Shown here piece by piece: positions 32,498 through 42,889 of a stretch of DNA of 64,000 nt. This DNA comes from Buttiauxella noackiae ATCC 51607. Lineage in GTDB: Bacteria; Pseudomonadota; Gammaproteobacteria; Enterobacterales; Enterobacteriaceae. The stretch spans positions 1 through 64,000 of the forward strand of contig NZ_LXEO01000007.1 of the NCBI RefSeq assembly GCF_001654865.1. Direction: 5' to 3'. Position numbers and translations under genes: made by a program. Position 1 is the stretch's first letter. Every line of letters begins with the position of its first letter. The notes beneath the pieces were generated by a model, which saw nothing but the letters and a program-made list of their open reading frames with translations, was not told the DNA's origin and made no database searches.

Positions 32498-33874
32498 TTA
32501 AGGCAGAATAGCTGCAGAAGGCACAAGAATTTCGGTGGCGATAATCACGACAATCAGACCAACAGCAACGGGAACTGAGGTGCGCTTTACCACTTCGAAT
32601 GGAGAGATTTTTGCCATACCTGCAACTGCAACCACCACTCCGGAAACTGGAGAAATTGTGCGACCAAGGTTGGAGGCTTGCAGCATAGGAATCGCCAGGT
32701 ATGCAGGGTTAATACCGGATGAGTGAGCCAGTTTTGGGATCATCTCAACAAAGGCATAGAACGGTGCGTTACCGGAACCTGTGGTCATTGCTGCCAGCAT
32801 GGTGAGAACGACCAGCACCAGCATCAGAATGATACTTGCTGAACCGAACGATGTGGCAATCGATATCAGGCTCTGGATAAAGCCAATGGTGCTAAGACCT
32901 TGTGCAAACACACCCGCAGCAACCAACAGCATAACGACGTTTGCGAAGGCATCAGCCATCCCGCGGTAGCAAACTTCCAGGCCGGAAAAGACGGTCTGCG
33001 CTTTGAAGCTGCGGAAGAATTCAATCACCGCGGCAATGAGAATACAGATCACCAAAATAGAGATGATATGCAGTTGTGGACCCCATTTTCCGTCGAAAAT
33101 CAGCACGCCGATAATTGGTGTAAATGGCAAAATGGCATAGAAAGAAGGTGCAGTAGTCTGGATTTCGCTGACATCGAGCATTTCGTGGCTGACGTTTTCT
33201 TTTTTATCCAGGTAGCGTTGCCAGAAGAAGTGGGCAATCGCCATGGCAATAATGGCAGCGATAGAAATTGGCACGGTGGTTTTAAAGGCAAAATCAACCA
33301 AAGACATTTCAGCAGCTTTTGCCGCCAGCACTACGTCGCCAGAAGTTGGAGACAGGATAATTGCTGCAGGAGAAGCACAAATTGCTGCCGCTGCCCCACG
33401 ACTAATCCCTACGTTCACCATGACCGGGAACAACGTTGCCATCAACAACACACCCAGGCCGGTTGCAGATGAAACCGCCAGTGACATCAGACAAGCCACG
33501 AAATAAGCGGCGATCATCAAAATGTATGGTGAGTTGATTAATTTCAGTGGCTTAGACGCAAGCTTAACCACCATGTCATTGGCGCCGATATGTGTCATGT
33601 AAGCTGCAAAACCGCACAGCATCATGATCATCATGCCCAGATCGCCACCACGGCTCATCAGCAGGATTTTGACATATTCAACGATATCGGTTGCGGTGTA
33701 CCCGGTGCTTTCAGCATTGCCAGGTAAAACCTTGTGGCCCATCAGAGCACTTATAATCAGTAACGTTAAACCACCGACGAATAATACGCCGGTGGCGGAG
33801 TAGCCCTTGATGATGTAGCGAGCTACACCGACAATAACCACAACCCCAATTAGTAGTTCAAGAGTAGTTAGCAT
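32498..33874 (-). CDS. dcuC: Anaerobic C4-dicarboxylate transporter DcuC
   Basis: A 458-residue inner-membrane carrier with about 12 TM segments, which exports succinate and exchanges fumarate in anaerobic growth. The sequence is almost that of E. coli DcuC: ILLMSRGGDLGMMIMMLCGF, ASPAAIILSPTSGDVVLAAK and MTTGSGNAPFYAFVEMIPKL. The start is ATG 33874 (MLTTLELLIGV). An FNR site lies about 150 bp upstream. In E. coli it follows the cit genes; here those are missing and the gene lies next to rna. Confidence 0.97.
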   Translation of the reverse strand: MLTTLELLIGVVVIVGVARYIIKGYSATGVLFVGGLTLLIISALMGHKVLPGNAESTGYTATDIVEYVKILLMSRGGDLGMMIMMLCGFAAYMTHIGANDMVVKLASKPLKLINSPYILMIAAYFVACLMSLAVSSATGLGVLLMATLFPVMVNVGISRGAAAAICASPAAIILSPTSGDVVLAAKAAEMSLVDFAFKTTVPISIAAIIAMAIAHFFWQRYLDKKENVSHEMLDVSEIQTTAPSFYAILPFTPIIGVLIFDGKWGPQLHIISILVICILIAAVIEFFRSFKAQTVFSGLEVCYRGMADAFANVVMLLVAAGVFAQGLSTIGFIQSLISIATSFGSASIILMLVLVVLTMLAAMTTGSGNAPFYAFVEMIPKLAHSSGINPAYLAIPMLQASNLGRTISPVSGVVVAVAGMAKISPFEVVKRTSVPVAVGLIVVIIATEILVPSAAILP

Positions 33875-34023
33875 TTGAGTCCCCTGTCGCGTTCGGCATC
33901 TTTACCCATTGAAGGGAGTGAGTAGTACCTGAGCGCAACGCCATGCCAGAAAATAAAAAATAAGACGCTTTGCAGTCGTCGGTGAAAACGGTGCCAATCT
34001 GCCCGAATCATTCGAGCAGATTT

Positions 34024-34037
34024 CTGATGAGCATCAA
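34024..34037. promoter_or_regulatory. FNR site upstream of dcuC
   Basis: CTGATGAGCATCAA matches the FNR consensus TTGAT-N4-ATCAA in nine of ten fixed bases, about 150 bp before the dcuC start. E. coli dcuC is activated by FNR. The rest of the 33875-34288 gap is AT-rich and carries the outward promoters of dcuC and the efflux operon; I see no gene. Confidence 0.75.
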
Positions 34038-34288
34038 ATTTACTAAGCTTCGTATCTCTGCCATGACACATTTGCAGGCAGCTTTGCAATTATGACATTT
34101 ACTTATTGAATAGCGTTATTTATTTGTACCACTAATTGTTTTATAAATAGCCATATGGGGGTAGTTAATTTGATTAATTATTATGAAATTGTTAATTAAA
34201 ATGGCAAATGTAAAACAACCAAAAATCGCTTTAAAATAAAAAGGTCTAATGCTTATACTGCCGCCTCGTATATTTTGGGGTAACCAAG

Positions 34289-34699
34289 TTGCAATCCACT
34301 TTCTGGTCGACAAGCCATTTACGCTTCCTCAGAAAGCATCTTTTGATGCTGCTGTTGGCGTTTGGCTGGCTGTTTATCAACAGTCAGGTCGCAGTGGCAT
34401 CGCATGACTGCCCGGTAGAAATTAGCGCGTCATCCCTTTCCGTTCAGCATAGCGAACATATGCTGATGAAAAACCATTGGGATATGGTGAAAGCGAAAGG
34501 AACACTGTGTGATAAACACTGTATTCCGGATGTGATGCAAAAAGATAACGGCTACATTTCTTTGGCCGCATTACCGGTGACCAATACTCTGGCCTTAGTG
34601 ATCCCCGAATGCACTGAAACGATTACCTCTGTTTCCCTGGTAACTCCGCCTGCAACTGGCCCTCCAGCCACAATACGGTTTTGTCGTTTTAGAGAATAA
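34289..34699 (+). CDS. Small exported protein leading the efflux operon
   Basis: A 136-residue protein with a long hydrophobic N-terminal segment (LLMLLLAFGWLFINSQVAVA) as signal peptide or anchor. The exported part has Cys and His residues (SHDCPVEI, DKHCIP, a Cys in VIPECTET) and ends PPATIRFCRFRE, an ending I associate with small proteins in copper-resistance loci. TTG 34289 follows GGGGTAACC; ATG 34346 is an alternative without a good site. It precedes cusF by about 130 bp. A metal-related periplasmic role is likely; family name not certain. Confidence 0.6.
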   Translation: MQSTFWSTSHLRFLRKHLLMLLLAFGWLFINSQVAVASHDCPVEISASSLSVQHSEHMLMKNHWDMVKAKGTLCDKHCIPDVMQKDNGYISLAALPVTNTLALVIPECTETITSVSLVTPPATGPPATIRFCRFRE

Positions 34700-34827
34700 C
34701 TCCAGCACTGTCCTGGTTCATGCCTATGAATTTCAAGATGCAGGAAGGCAGCTAACGCACCTGTAACTTGAAAGACAAAGGCAGATTGGCATTTCGCCGT
34801 CCTTTGACTTTAGTTCTGGAGATTTTT

Positions 34828-35175
34828 ATGTCTGCTATTTCTGCACGTTTCTTCACAGCCGTTGCGCTGTCTGTATCTGCTTTCTTTACCGTGGCTCACG
34901 CCGCATCTCACGATATGTCTCATGAGATGTCGATGTCTCAGCCGATGGCTGCCGAGGTTTACCACGGCCACGGTGTGGTCAAGAAAGTCACCGCCGATTC
35001 TATTTCCATCGCCCATAAACCTATCGCAGCGCTTAATTGGCCTGCAATGACCATGACCTTCAGCATGCCTGAAGCGGGAGCATTGCCGGTAGTCAAAGCG
35101 GGTGAAACGGTTGACTTCACGTTTAGCCAGCAATCTGAAGGCTACAAAATCGCTTCGGTTACCCCGACTAAGTAA
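34828..35175 (+). CDS. cusF: CusF periplasmic copper/silver chaperone
   Basis: A 115-residue protein with a signal peptide (residues 1-25, ending AHA|AS), then a Met/His-rich linker and an OB-fold domain. The metal site is visible in HKPIAALNWPAMTMTF: one His, the stacking Trp and two Met, as in E. coli CusF, which hands Cu(I)/Ag(I) to CusB. ATG 34828 follows CTGGAG. In E. coli the order is cusCFBA; here cusF comes first. Confidence 0.93.
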   Translation: MSAISARFFTAVALSVSAFFTVAHAASHDMSHEMSMSQPMAAEVYHGHGVVKKVTADSISIAHKPIAALNWPAMTMTFSMPEAGALPVVKAGETVDFTFSQQSEGYKIASVTPTK

Positions 35176-35186
35176 CTGAGGCCATC

Positions 35187-36443
35187 ATGAGACAACATTC
35201 CCTGAGCTTGTGGCTCGGCGGGGTGCTGTTTGCTGTGTCTGTCTCTGCCGCAAATGCGGCAGAGTTCAGCCTGCAACAGACCCTGAACGCTGCTGAAAAC
35301 TATTCCGCGGAACTTTCTGCCAACCGTAATCAGAGCGATGCGCTGAATGCGATGGCGGATTCTGCCCGTGAATTACCCGACCCTAAATTGAAATTTGGTA
35401 TTGAAAATGTCCCGGTGCAGGGCAGTAACAGCCATCGCTTTACGCGCGAAGGCATGACCATGCAGCGTATTGGCATCATGCAGGAGTACGTCAGCGAAGA
35501 TAAGCGCGACCGTAAAGCCGAAACTATTCTCGCTCAATCCGCCAGCAGTGCAGCCAAAGCAGAGGTGATTCGGACGACATTACAAAGAACGACGGCTCAG
35601 GCCTGGCTTGATTTGGCGTTATCGCAAAAAGTGTTGGCGACTGCGCAAAAACTGGTGGACGAAACTGAGCGTCAAGTCGATGTGCAGAAAGCGACGGTTG
35701 CCAGTGGAAGTTCACCGGCATCCAGTGTTGTAGATATTCGCATGACCCTCTTAGGGATGCAGGACAAAGTAACGCTTGCACAGCGTGATGTGGTCCTGGC
35801 CCAGACGCGTTTGCTGCAATTGACGGGCGAACAGATTGATAACACTAGCGGTACGTTGCCGCGTTATCAGCGTTTGCCTGCGGACCCGGCAGTACTGGAA
35901 CAAAATGTCGGGCAGCATCCGGAAGTGATTGAAGCGGCACGCGAGGCCGATGTTGCCAAAGCGCGTTCAGCGCAATCCGCTGTGGCGGCGAAGCCGAATG
36001 TCGGTGTTGAGGTTTTCTATGCTCATCGCGCGGATGATTACGATGATATGGCTGGTGTGATGTTTACCGTCGATTTACCCATGTTTAAATCGCAACGTCA
36101 GGATAAAGACCTGGCGGCAGATATGTCCCGAACCATGGAAGCCAACGACCAGTTGGCATTGTCAAATCGCGAACGCATAGCCCTGGTGCGCACACTGGTA
36201 GCACAGTATCAGGCTGCCCAAACACTCTGGCTGCGCCAGCAAGATGAAATATTACCTCTGCAACGCCAGCGCCTCTCACTGGTTGAAGCACAATACCGTT
36301 CCGGGCAATCGACCCTCTCCGACTTACTCAATGCTCGCCGTACTCTGCTTGATACAGAACTGGCCGCGCATAGTGCAGAAAAAAATGTGGCTGAAACCTG
36401 GGCCGCCATTCGCTACCTGACGCCACAGGAAAACAACCAATAA
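35187..36443 (+). CDS. TolC-family outer-membrane channel, CusC/CzcC-like
   Basis: A 418-residue outer-membrane efflux protein with a signal peptide ending ANA|AE, two long coiled-coil halves and no lipobox Cys, so unlike E. coli CusC (a lipoprotein of about 457 residues) and more like CzcC. The C-terminal helix carries VEAQYRSGQSTLSDLLNARR, the typical second hairpin. The stop is at 36443, overlapping the ATG of cusB by one base, so it is coupled to the adaptor. It is the exit duct of the tripartite pump. Confidence 0.9.
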   Translation: MRQHSLSLWLGGVLFAVSVSAANAAEFSLQQTLNAAENYSAELSANRNQSDALNAMADSARELPDPKLKFGIENVPVQGSNSHRFTREGMTMQRIGIMQEYVSEDKRDRKAETILAQSASSAAKAEVIRTTLQRTTAQAWLDLALSQKVLATAQKLVDETERQVDVQKATVASGSSPASSVVDIRMTLLGMQDKVTLAQRDVVLAQTRLLQLTGEQIDNTSGTLPRYQRLPADPAVLEQNVGQHPEVIEAAREADVAKARSAQSAVAAKPNVGVEVFYAHRADDYDDMAGVMFTVDLPMFKSQRQDKDLAADMSRTMEANDQLALSNRERIALVRTLVAQYQAAQTLWLRQQDEILPLQRQRLSLVEAQYRSGQSTLSDLLNARRTLLDTELAAHSAEKNVAETWAAIRYLTPQENNQ

Positions 36444-37900
36444 TGAACACCATAACGAGAATTTCATTGTTAGCGCTCACTATCGCGGCGTCACTTGGCG
36501 CCGGGTATTACGTGGGTAAACAAAGCGACTCCACCACAACGACACAATCTGTTCAGCCTGAACGAAAAGTTCTTTATTGGTATGACCCGATGACACCGGG
36601 GCAGCGCTTTGATAAGCCGGGTAAATCGCCGTTTATGGATATGGATTTAGTCCCACGTTATGCCGATGAAACTACCGAAGATGGTGGAGTGACGGTGAGT
36701 GCTCGCCAACAACAAAATCTGGGAATCAAAACTGCGTTGGTTGAGAAGAAAGTGCTGGAATATCAATTTGATGCTTTTGCTACAGTGTCTACGGACGAAC
36801 GCAGCGTGCAGATTATTCCGGCCAGTGCTAATGGCATCGTTGAGAAGTTGTTTGTTAATGCGCCGCAGCAATTTGTGAAAGCGGGTGAACCACTTGCACA
36901 GCTGTGGATACCTGAATGGACGGCGGCACAGCAAGAGTATCTGGCGGTGCGTCGTTTGGGAGACAGCGCATTAAGTGCCGCCGCACGAGAACGTCTACAA
37001 CTCCAGTTTATGCCAGCGGAAATTATTCGCCAGGTGGAGAAAACCGGGAAACCGCAAACGCGTGTGACGGTACGTGCTAAACAAGCAGGCTACATTAACA
37101 AGCTCGATACTCGCGAGGGCGCGCAGGTTGCGGCAACAGCGCCTTTGTTTGAAATTGCCAGCCTCGAATCTGTGTGGATTGTGATTGATTACCCGCAAAC
37201 TCAGGCCCAGGTACTGCAAGTGGGGAGTGAGATTCAGGCAGCAAGTGATAGCTGGCCTGGTGAGGTTTTCCATGGGCGTGTGAGTGAGTTGTTACCCAAT
37301 ATGGAAACGACTACCCGAACGCTGAAAGCGCGCATCGTGTTGGATAACCCGCAAATGAAGCTCAAGCCTGGGATGTACCTTAATGTGAAACTGGCGAAGC
37401 AGCCTAATCTCCCGCCAGTGCTGGCTATTCCTGAAGAAGCGATGATTGAAACGGGGAGCAATAGCCGGGTATTAGTCGCGCAGGACAATGGCCATTTCAA
37501 CCCGGTGAACGTAGTGGTTGGGACGGCGCAAAATGGCTGGGTTGAGATTAAACAAGGATTGAAAGAGGGCGATAAAGTTGTGACCTCCGGGCAGTTCCTG
37601 ATTGATTCCGAAGCAAGCCTTCGTAGCGCATTGCCACAGGAGAACGCAGCCATTACTGCAACCCCTGAATATCAGGGCGAGGCGGTGGTGAAAGAGATTA
37701 CTGATGATGCTGTTACCCTTTCGCACAAACCCATTGCTGCATTGAAATGGGGAGCGATGACTATGGATTTTGCACTGAAATCGGCCGCTGACGCGCAGGG
37801 TGTGAAGGTTGGGGATAGTGTGATGTTCAGTTTCACAATGGATGACGAACATGGCGCGGTGATCACTCATCTGATGCCGATGGCGGGGGTAATGAAATGA
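36443..37900 (+). CDS. cusB: CusB-type adaptor with fused CusF domain
   Basis: A 485-residue periplasmic membrane-fusion protein. A short TM/signal stretch (residues 8-24) is followed by a heavy-metal-binding segment [20 protein letters not shown] with DMDLVPRY, the membrane-fusion core (helical hairpin, lipoyl and beta-barrel), and a C-terminal CusF-like domain (about residues 408-485) with [17 protein letters not shown]. coli CusB is about 407 residues and lacks this domain. It links CusA to the outer channel and passes metal. Overlap with cusA is four bases (ATGA). Confidence 0.95.
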   Translation: MNTITRISLLALTIAASLGAGYYVGKQSDSTTTTQSVQPERKVLYWYDPMTPGQRFDKPGKSPFMDMDLVPRYADETTEDGGVTVSARQQQNLGIKTALVEKKVLEYQFDAFATVSTDERSVQIIPASANGIVEKLFVNAPQQFVKAGEPLAQLWIPEWTAAQQEYLAVRRLGDSALSAAARERLQLQFMPAEIIRQVEKTGKPQTRVTVRAKQAGYINKLDTREGAQVAATAPLFEIASLESVWIVIDYPQTQAQVLQVGSEIQAASDSWPGEVFHGRVSELLPNMETTTRTLKARIVLDNPQMKLKPGMYLNVKLAKQPNLPPVLAIPEEAMIETGSNSRVLVAQDNGHFNPVNVVVGTAQNGWVEIKQGLKEGDKVVTSGQFLIDSEASLRSALPQENAAITATPEYQGEAVVKEITDDAVTLSHKPIAALKWGAMTMDFALKSAADAQGVKVGDSVMFSFTMDDEHGAVITHLMPMAGVMK

Positions 37901-40900
37901 TTGCCGCCGTTATTCGCTGGTCACTTAAAAATCGGCTGCTGGTGTTGCTTGCGGCGATCATGATGGCGGTGTGGGGAATTTGGTCGCTGCAACGCGCACC
38001 GTTGGATGCGCTGCCAGATCTCTCCGACGTACAGGTGATCATTCGTATCAATTACCCAGGCAAAGCGCCTCAAGTGGTTGAAGATCAGGTCACTTATCCA
38101 CTGACCACTACCATGCTTTCGGTACCAGGCGCGAAAACTGTGCGCGGTTTTTCGATGTTTGGTGACTCATATGTCTACATTTTGTTTGAAGATGGCACCG
38201 ATCCGTACTGGGCGCGCTCGCGGGTTCTGGAGTATTTAAGCCAGGTTCAGTCACAATTACCTCCTGAAGCCAAAGCCTCGTTAGGGCCGGATGCGACGGG
38301 AGTGGGTTGGGTTTATGAATATGCGCTGGTGGATAGAACTGGCAAACACAGCCTCGCAGATTTACGCGCCCTTCAAGACTGGACGCTTAAATTTGAGCTC
38401 AAAACTGTGCCGAATGTTTCTGAAGTTGCAAGCGTAGGCGGCATGGTTCGACAATACCAAATTGTTCTCGATCCGCAGCGTATGCGGGCGCTGAACATTA
38501 CACACGAACAAGTTATTAGTGCGGTGCAAAGCGCTAACCAGGAAGGTGGCGGTTCGGTTATCGAAATGGGTGAAGCCGAATACATGGTGCGCACCGCAGG
38601 TTACCTGAAGAATCTGAATGATTTTAAACAGGTAGTGATCACCACGCGCGAAGGCGTGCCAGTGCTGTTGAGCGATGTAGCAACGTTGCGTATGGGGCCT
38701 GAAATTCGTCGTGGCGTGGCGGAATTTAATGGTGAAGGTGAGGTTGCGGGCGGCATTATTGTCATGCGCTATGGCAAGAATGCGCTGGATACGATTAATG
38801 GGGTAAAAGCGAAGCTACAGCAAATTCAGAAGAGTTTGCCTGTGGGTGTCGAAATCATTCCGGTGTATGACCGTTCTCATCTGATTGAAAATGCTATTGA
38901 AACGCTCTCTCATAAGTTGCTGGAAGAGTTTATCGTCGTGGCGATTATCTGTGCACTCTTCTTGTTCCATTTCCGTTCCGCACTTGTGGCGATGATAACC
39001 TTGCCGTTGGGGATTCTGGGCGCGTTTATTGTCATGCACTACCAGGGAGTGAACGCCAACATTATGTCGTTGGGTGGAATAGCGATTGCGATTGGGGCAA
39101 TGGTTGATGCTGCGATCGTAATGATTGAAAACATGCACAAAGTGCTGGAGCAGTGGCGGCACGACAATCCTGATAAACAGCCTTCTGGTGCTGATTATTG
39201 GCGGATCTCTGAGCAAGCAGCGGTAGAAGTTGGGCCAGCATTATTCTGCAGTTTACTGATTATCACACTCTCCTTTATTCCGGTGTTTTCCCTTGAAGCA
39301 CAAGAAGGGCGCATGTTCTCGCCACTGGCGTTTACCAAAACCTACGCGATGGCTGTAGCTGCGGGGCTGGGCATCACGCTGGTACCCGTGCTTATGGGCT
39401 ATTTCATTCGTGGAAAAATTCCTGATGAGAAGGCTAACCCAATCAACCGTTGGCTGATTGCCGCCTATGAACCACTATTGGATAAAGTGCTGGCGCGCCC
39501 GAAAACTACGCTGCTGGTGGCAGGGTTAGTATTACTGGCGACGTTATGGCCGTTGAGCCGACTTGGAAGTGAGTTTATGCCGCCGCTTGATGAAGGTGAT
39601 TTGCTGTACATGCCATCAACGCTACCGGGTATTTCCGCACGTGAAGCAGGACGTTTACTGCAACAAACAGACCGCTTAATCAAAACCGTGCCTGAAGTGG
39701 CGACGGTATTTGGTAAAGCCGGGCGCGCAGATACTGCAACCGATCCTGCACCGCTGACCATGATCGAGACCACTATTCGTTTTAAACCGCGCGATCAATG
39801 GCGGCCAGGAATGACGATGGATAAGCTGGTTAGCGAACTCGATAGCGTGGTGAAAGTTCCGGGTATTGCTAACGTTTGGGTGCCACCTATCCGTAACCGC
39901 CTGGATATGCTGGCGACAGGTATCAAAAGCCCGGTAGGCATTAAAGTAAATGGCAATAATATTGCCGCCATTGAGCAGGTGGCTGAGCAAATCGAACGAG
40001 TGGTGAAGCAAGTTCCCGGTGTCACATCAGCTCTTGCGGAACGACTCGGTGGCGGGCGCTATGTTGATATTAATATCGACAGGCTGAAAGCGGCGCGCTA
40101 CGGGGTATCTGTCAAAGAGCTACAGTCATTGGTTGCAACGGTGATTGGTGGACAGAATATCGGTGAAACGATTGAAGGACGTGAACGCTATCCCATCAAT
40201 ATTCGCTACCCACGCGAAATACGTGACAACGTCCAGAAATTACAAAGTTTGCCGGTAATTACCGCAAATGGTAGCCAGATTGCACTTTCTGAATTGGCTG
40301 ACATCAGTATTACTGATGGCCCACCAATGTTGAAGAGTGAAAATGCCCGTTTATCTAATTGGGTTTATGTAGACTTACGCGGGCGTGATTTAAAATCAGC
40401 AGTGGAAGATATGCAACGTGCTGTTTCCCAACAGGTGAAATTACCTGATGGAGTTTCATTATCCTGGTCTGGTCAATTTGAATATTTAGAACGCGCAAGC
40501 GCCAAATTAAGAATAGTCTTACCTTTCACCCTGATTATTATTTTTGTCTTACTTTATGTAACATTTTCGCGTGTAAGTGATGCACTGTTAATAATGGGGA
40601 CTTTACCATTCTCACTCATTGGCGGTGTCTGGTTACTCTATTTGCTGGGATATAATTTATCCGTTGCGGGGGCAGTGGGCTTTATTGCATTGGCAGGAGT
40701 AGCAGCTGAATTTGGCGTAATAATGGTGCTTTATTTAAATCAAGCGATTGCAAGGCACAAAATGCTAGATCCACAGGGTGGAAAACCCATGCTAATGCGT
40801 GCCCTTCATGAGGGGGCTGTGTTGCGTGTCAGGCCAAAAGTGATGACGGTAGCGACGATAATGGCGGGTTTGTTGCCGATTATGTGGGGTGATGGCACTG

Positions 40901-41016
40901 GATCAGAAGTGATGCGTCGTATAGCGGCCCCGATGATTGGCGGCATGATTACTGCCCCATTGCTATCGATGTTGGTCATCCCTGCAATGTATGTATTACT
41001 AAAAAAGCATAAATAA
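37897..41016 (+). CDS. cusA: CusA-type copper/silver RND efflux pump
   Basis: A 1039-residue proton-driven heavy-metal exporter with 12 TM segments and two large periplasmic loops. TM4 contains the essential Asp in [16 protein letters not shown]. The three Met of the Cu/Ag site are visible: in [12 protein letters not shown], in [13 protein letters not shown] and in [13 protein letters not shown], which point to monovalent copper/silver rather than zinc. The gene ends the operon; a long hairpin follows. No cusRS-type two-component genes are adjacent. Confidence 0.97.
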   Translation: MIAAVIRWSLKNRLLVLLAAIMMAVWGIWSLQRAPLDALPDLSDVQVIIRINYPGKAPQVVEDQVTYPLTTTMLSVPGAKTVRGFSMFGDSYVYILFEDGTDPYWARSRVLEYLSQVQSQLPPEAKASLGPDATGVGWVYEYALVDRTGKHSLADLRALQDWTLKFELKTVPNVSEVASVGGMVRQYQIVLDPQRMRALNITHEQVISAVQSANQEGGGSVIEMGEAEYMVRTAGYLKNLNDFKQVVITTREGVPVLLSDVATLRMGPEIRRGVAEFNGEGEVAGGIIVMRYGKNALDTINGVKAKLQQIQKSLPVGVEIIPVYDRSHLIENAIETLSHKLLEEFIVVAIICALFLFHFRSALVAMITLPLGILGAFIVMHYQGVNANIMSLGGIAIAIGAMVDAAIVMIENMHKVLEQWRHDNPDKQPSGADYWRISEQAAVEVGPALFCSLLIITLSFIPVFSLEAQEGRMFSPLAFTKTYAMAVAAGLGITLVPVLMGYFIRGKIPDEKANPINRWLIAAYEPLLDKVLARPKTTLLVAGLVLLATLWPLSRLGSEFMPPLDEGDLLYMPSTLPGISAREAGRLLQQTDRLIKTVPEVATVFGKAGRADTATDPAPLTMIETTIRFKPRDQWRPGMTMDKLVSELDSVVKVPGIANVWVPPIRNRLDMLATGIKSPVGIKVNGNNIAAIEQVAEQIERVVKQVPGVTSALAERLGGGRYVDINIDRLKAARYGVSVKELQSLVATVIGGQNIGETIEGRERYPINIRYPREIRDNVQKLQSLPVITANGSQIALSELADISITDGPPMLKSENARLSNWVYVDLRGRDLKSAVEDMQRAVSQQVKLPDGVSLSWSGQFEYLERASAKLRIVLPFTLIIIFVLLYVTFSRVSDALLIMGTLPFSLIGGVWLLYLLGYNLSVAGAVGFIALAGVAAEFGVIMVLYLNQAIARHKMLDPQGGKPMLMRALHEGAVLRVRPKVMTVATIMAGLLPIMWGDGTGSEVMRRIAAPMIGGMITAPLLSMLVIPAMYVLLKKHK

Positions 41017-41025
41017 TAGTTGGTT

Positions 41026-41061
41026 ACCCCTATTGTTTTAGATTAAGGAAACAATAGGGGT
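41026..41061 (+). terminator. Long hairpin after cusA
   Basis: ACCCCTATTGTTT pairs with AAACAATAGGGGT, 13 bp with a 10-base loop, directly after cusA. No U tract, but the position fits an operon end. Confidence 0.6.
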
Positions 41062-41175
41062 TGATGGTTAAATAGGCGTTAATGGCTGTTTTTAGGAATT
41101 AGCCACAGACTTATTTAGCTTTTGTTAATATATAATTTGTTAGGCTGTATATTGAATTTTGATGTGGAAATCAAT

Positions 41176-41751
41176 GTGACTCTAACAAATAAAATCATCT
41201 TTTCTTTTATTATTTTTGTATCACCATTAATGGTGTTGCCTGCTGCAATGGCGAGCCAAAATAGTGTATTAGGTGACGCCTGGAATACTTTGTCTGATAA
41301 TGTTTCACAAACCTGGAATGAACCGCAACATTATGATTTGTATGTGCCTGCAATAACCTGGCATGCACGTTTTGCATACGATAAAGAAAAAACAGATCGC
41401 TATAACGAACGTCCCTGGGGTATTGGGTTCGGGCAAACACGTTGGGATGAAAGCGGCAACTGGCATGGTTTGTATCTGATGGCGTTCAAAGACTCCTATA
41501 ACAAATGGGAACCAATTGGTGGCTATGGGTGGGAGAAGATCTGGCGTCCGTTGAGGGATGATAACTTCCGTCTTGGTTTAGGCTATACGCTGGGGGCAAC
41601 AGCGCGTGATAACTGGAAATACATCCCCATTCCTGTGATTTTGCCTTTGGCATCCGTAGGTTATGGACCGGCAACGTTCCAGATGACTTATATTCCCGGA
41701 ACGTACAACAACGGTAACGTTTACTTTGCCTGGTTACGCTTCCAATTCTGA
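41176..41751 (+). CDS. pagP: Lipid A palmitoyltransferase PagP
   Basis: A 191-residue outer-membrane enzyme: an N-terminal amphipathic helix and an eight-stranded barrel that moves palmitate from phospholipid to lipid A. The barrel is nearly that of E. coli ([20 protein letters not shown], then [11 protein letters not shown], and the catalytic His, Asp, Ser near HYDLY and in the loops). GTG 41176 follows GGA and gives a clean signal peptide ending AMA|SQ; a frame from 41122 would add an unlikely N-terminus. Regulation by PhoP is known in relatives but not visible here. Confidence 0.95.
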   Translation: MTLTNKIIFSFIIFVSPLMVLPAAMASQNSVLGDAWNTLSDNVSQTWNEPQHYDLYVPAITWHARFAYDKEKTDRYNERPWGIGFGQTRWDESGNWHGLYLMAFKDSYNKWEPIGGYGWEKIWRPLRDDNFRLGLGYTLGATARDNWKYIPIPVILPLASVGYGPATFQMTYIPGTYNNGNVYFAWLRFQF

Positions 41752-41762
41752 AGGGCGATAGC

Positions 41763-41806
41763 AGTCTGAAATGATACAAATGGGTAGTCTGGAATCATAC
41801 AAATGG
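41763..41806. repeat. Tandem 21-bp repeat before cspE
   Basis: AGTCTGAAATGATACAAATG (41763-41782) is repeated almost exactly at 41786-41805 as AGTCTGGAATCATACAAATG, with a period of 23 bp. It lies between pagP and cspE. Confidence 0.6.
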
Positions 41807-41933
41807 CGTATTTGGGCTGACTGGTATTCAAAAATACGGACTGCCGCACAGTTTTTAAAAGAGGTAGTAATTTTTATCACTTTTTAGCAATTCTGGGCTG
41901 GACAAAATCCATCACAATTGGTGTACTGATGTC

Positions 41934-41957
41934 CGACACAGCATTTGTGTCGTTTTT
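41934..41957 (+). promoter_or_regulatory. Terminator-like hairpin in cspE leader
   Basis: CGACACA/TGTGTCG stem, five-base loop, then TTTTT, only 18 bases before the cspE ATG. It may terminate pagP read-through, or act as an attenuator of cspE itself. Confidence 0.65.
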
Positions 41958-41975
41958 CATGTAAAGGTAATTTAG

Positions 41976-42185
41976 ATGTCTAAGATTAAAGGTAACGTTA
42001 AGTGGTTTAACGAGTCAAAAGGCTTTGGCTTCATTACTCCGGAAGATGGTAGCAAAGATGTGTTCGTACACTTCTCTGCAATCCAGAGCAATGGTTTCAA
42101 AACCCTGGCTGAAGGTCAGCGCGTTGAGTTTGAAATCACTAACGGTGCCAAAGGCCCATCTGCTGCAAATGTAATGCCTATCTAA
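41976..42185 (+). CDS. cspE: Cold-shock-like RNA chaperone CspE
   Basis: A 69-residue protein with the two RNA-binding motifs [11 protein letters not shown] and DVFVHFSAI. It melts RNA hairpins and acts as an antiterminator. The sequence agrees with E. coli CspE, and gene order pagP-cspE-crcB is conserved. AAAGG lies before ATG 41976. The leader contains a terminator-like hairpin, so regulation by antitermination is possible. A strong terminator follows. Confidence 0.97.
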   Translation: MSKIKGNVKWFNESKGFGFITPEDGSKDVFVHFSAIQSNGFKTLAEGQRVEFEITNGAKGPSAANVMPI

Positions 42186-42206
42186 GGCTTTACCAGCAGA
42201 ATATAA

Positions 42207-42231
42207 AAACCCGCCAAGGCGGGTTTTTTTT
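42207..42231 (+). terminator. cspE terminator
   Basis: AACCCGCC/GGCGGGTT stem followed by eight T. Confidence 0.93.
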
Positions 42232-42240
42232 GCTTTAAAT

Positions 42241-42327
42241 TCAGGAAAAAAGATAAATTTTCACAAAGCACACCACAATCAGCGTGCTCATCAGCACCGC
42301 TGTCCATCCAGCAACACGTTCTTTCAT
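42241..42327 (-). CDS. Putative 28-residue membrane peptide
   Basis: A complete short frame, starting MKERVAGWTAVLMS and ending in a Phe-Ser, with GAGG seven bases before ATG 42327. After four charged residues it is one continuous hydrophobic segment, so a single-TM peptide. It lies between the cspE terminator and crcB. Length and form recall small membrane stress peptides or type I toxins, but I cannot match it to a known family. Confidence 0.45.
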   Translation of the reverse strand: MKERVAGWTAVLMSTLIVVCFVKIYLFS

Positions 42328-42397
42328 CAGTTTGCCTCACCCTCATTTTCATCCAGAGTGGCAGACAAAAATTAAGCTAACCTTAACGTGGCTTGAA

Positions 42398-42781
42398 TCA
42401 ATGACTGTAGGCTAAAGAAACTAACCAAAATGCGATGGCCGTCATGAAGAGCGAACCTGCGAGATTAAGCAGCATATTCAATCCAGCCCAGGCCAGACGC
42501 CCATCCTGTAGTAAGAAAACAACTTCTGCCGAGAAAGTCGAAAACGTGGTAAGGCCTCCGCAAAAACCTGTGGTGATTAAAAGTTTCCAGACAGGGTCAA
42601 GGTGAGTCATTCTGGTAAACACAGCCAGCCCCAGTCCGATGATAAACGCGCCGACAAGGTTTGCTGTCAACGTCCCGACGGGAATCGCCGCATGTGCCGG
42701 GTTGAGCTTCATACTCAATAACCAGCGCACAACACTTCCCGTTCCTCCGCCAATAAACACGGCTAAAAGCATCTGCAACAC
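42398..42781 (-). CDS. crcB: Fluoride ion channel CrcB (Fluc)
   Basis: A 127-residue inner-membrane protein with four TM segments that releases fluoride from the cell as an antiparallel dimer. The [10 protein letters not shown] start, [13 protein letters not shown] and [13 protein letters not shown] signature (with the Phe and Ser/Thr pore residues) are all present. Gene order cspE-crcB-ybeM is conserved in E. coli. ATG 42781. I see no fluoride riboswitch upstream. Confidence 0.96.
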   Translation of the reverse strand: MLQMLLAVFIGGGTGSVVRWLLSMKLNPAHAAIPVGTLTANLVGAFIIGLGLAVFTRMTHLDPVWKLLITTGFCGGLTTFSTFSAEVVFLLQDGRLAWAGLNMLLNLAGSLFMTAIAFWLVSLAYSH

Positions 42782-42889
42782 GATAGTTTCCTGTTCGTTC
42801 TTATTTTTAAAGTGTTTGAGTGTAACTTCAGCACGGGAAGTTTCACACCCGGTATACTGAAATTATTCGCAGCCTTTTGAGAGATGACA

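Noticed and set aside
34202-34222. CusR box before the efflux operon
   Set aside because: Only one half resembles the known box; the second half does not match.
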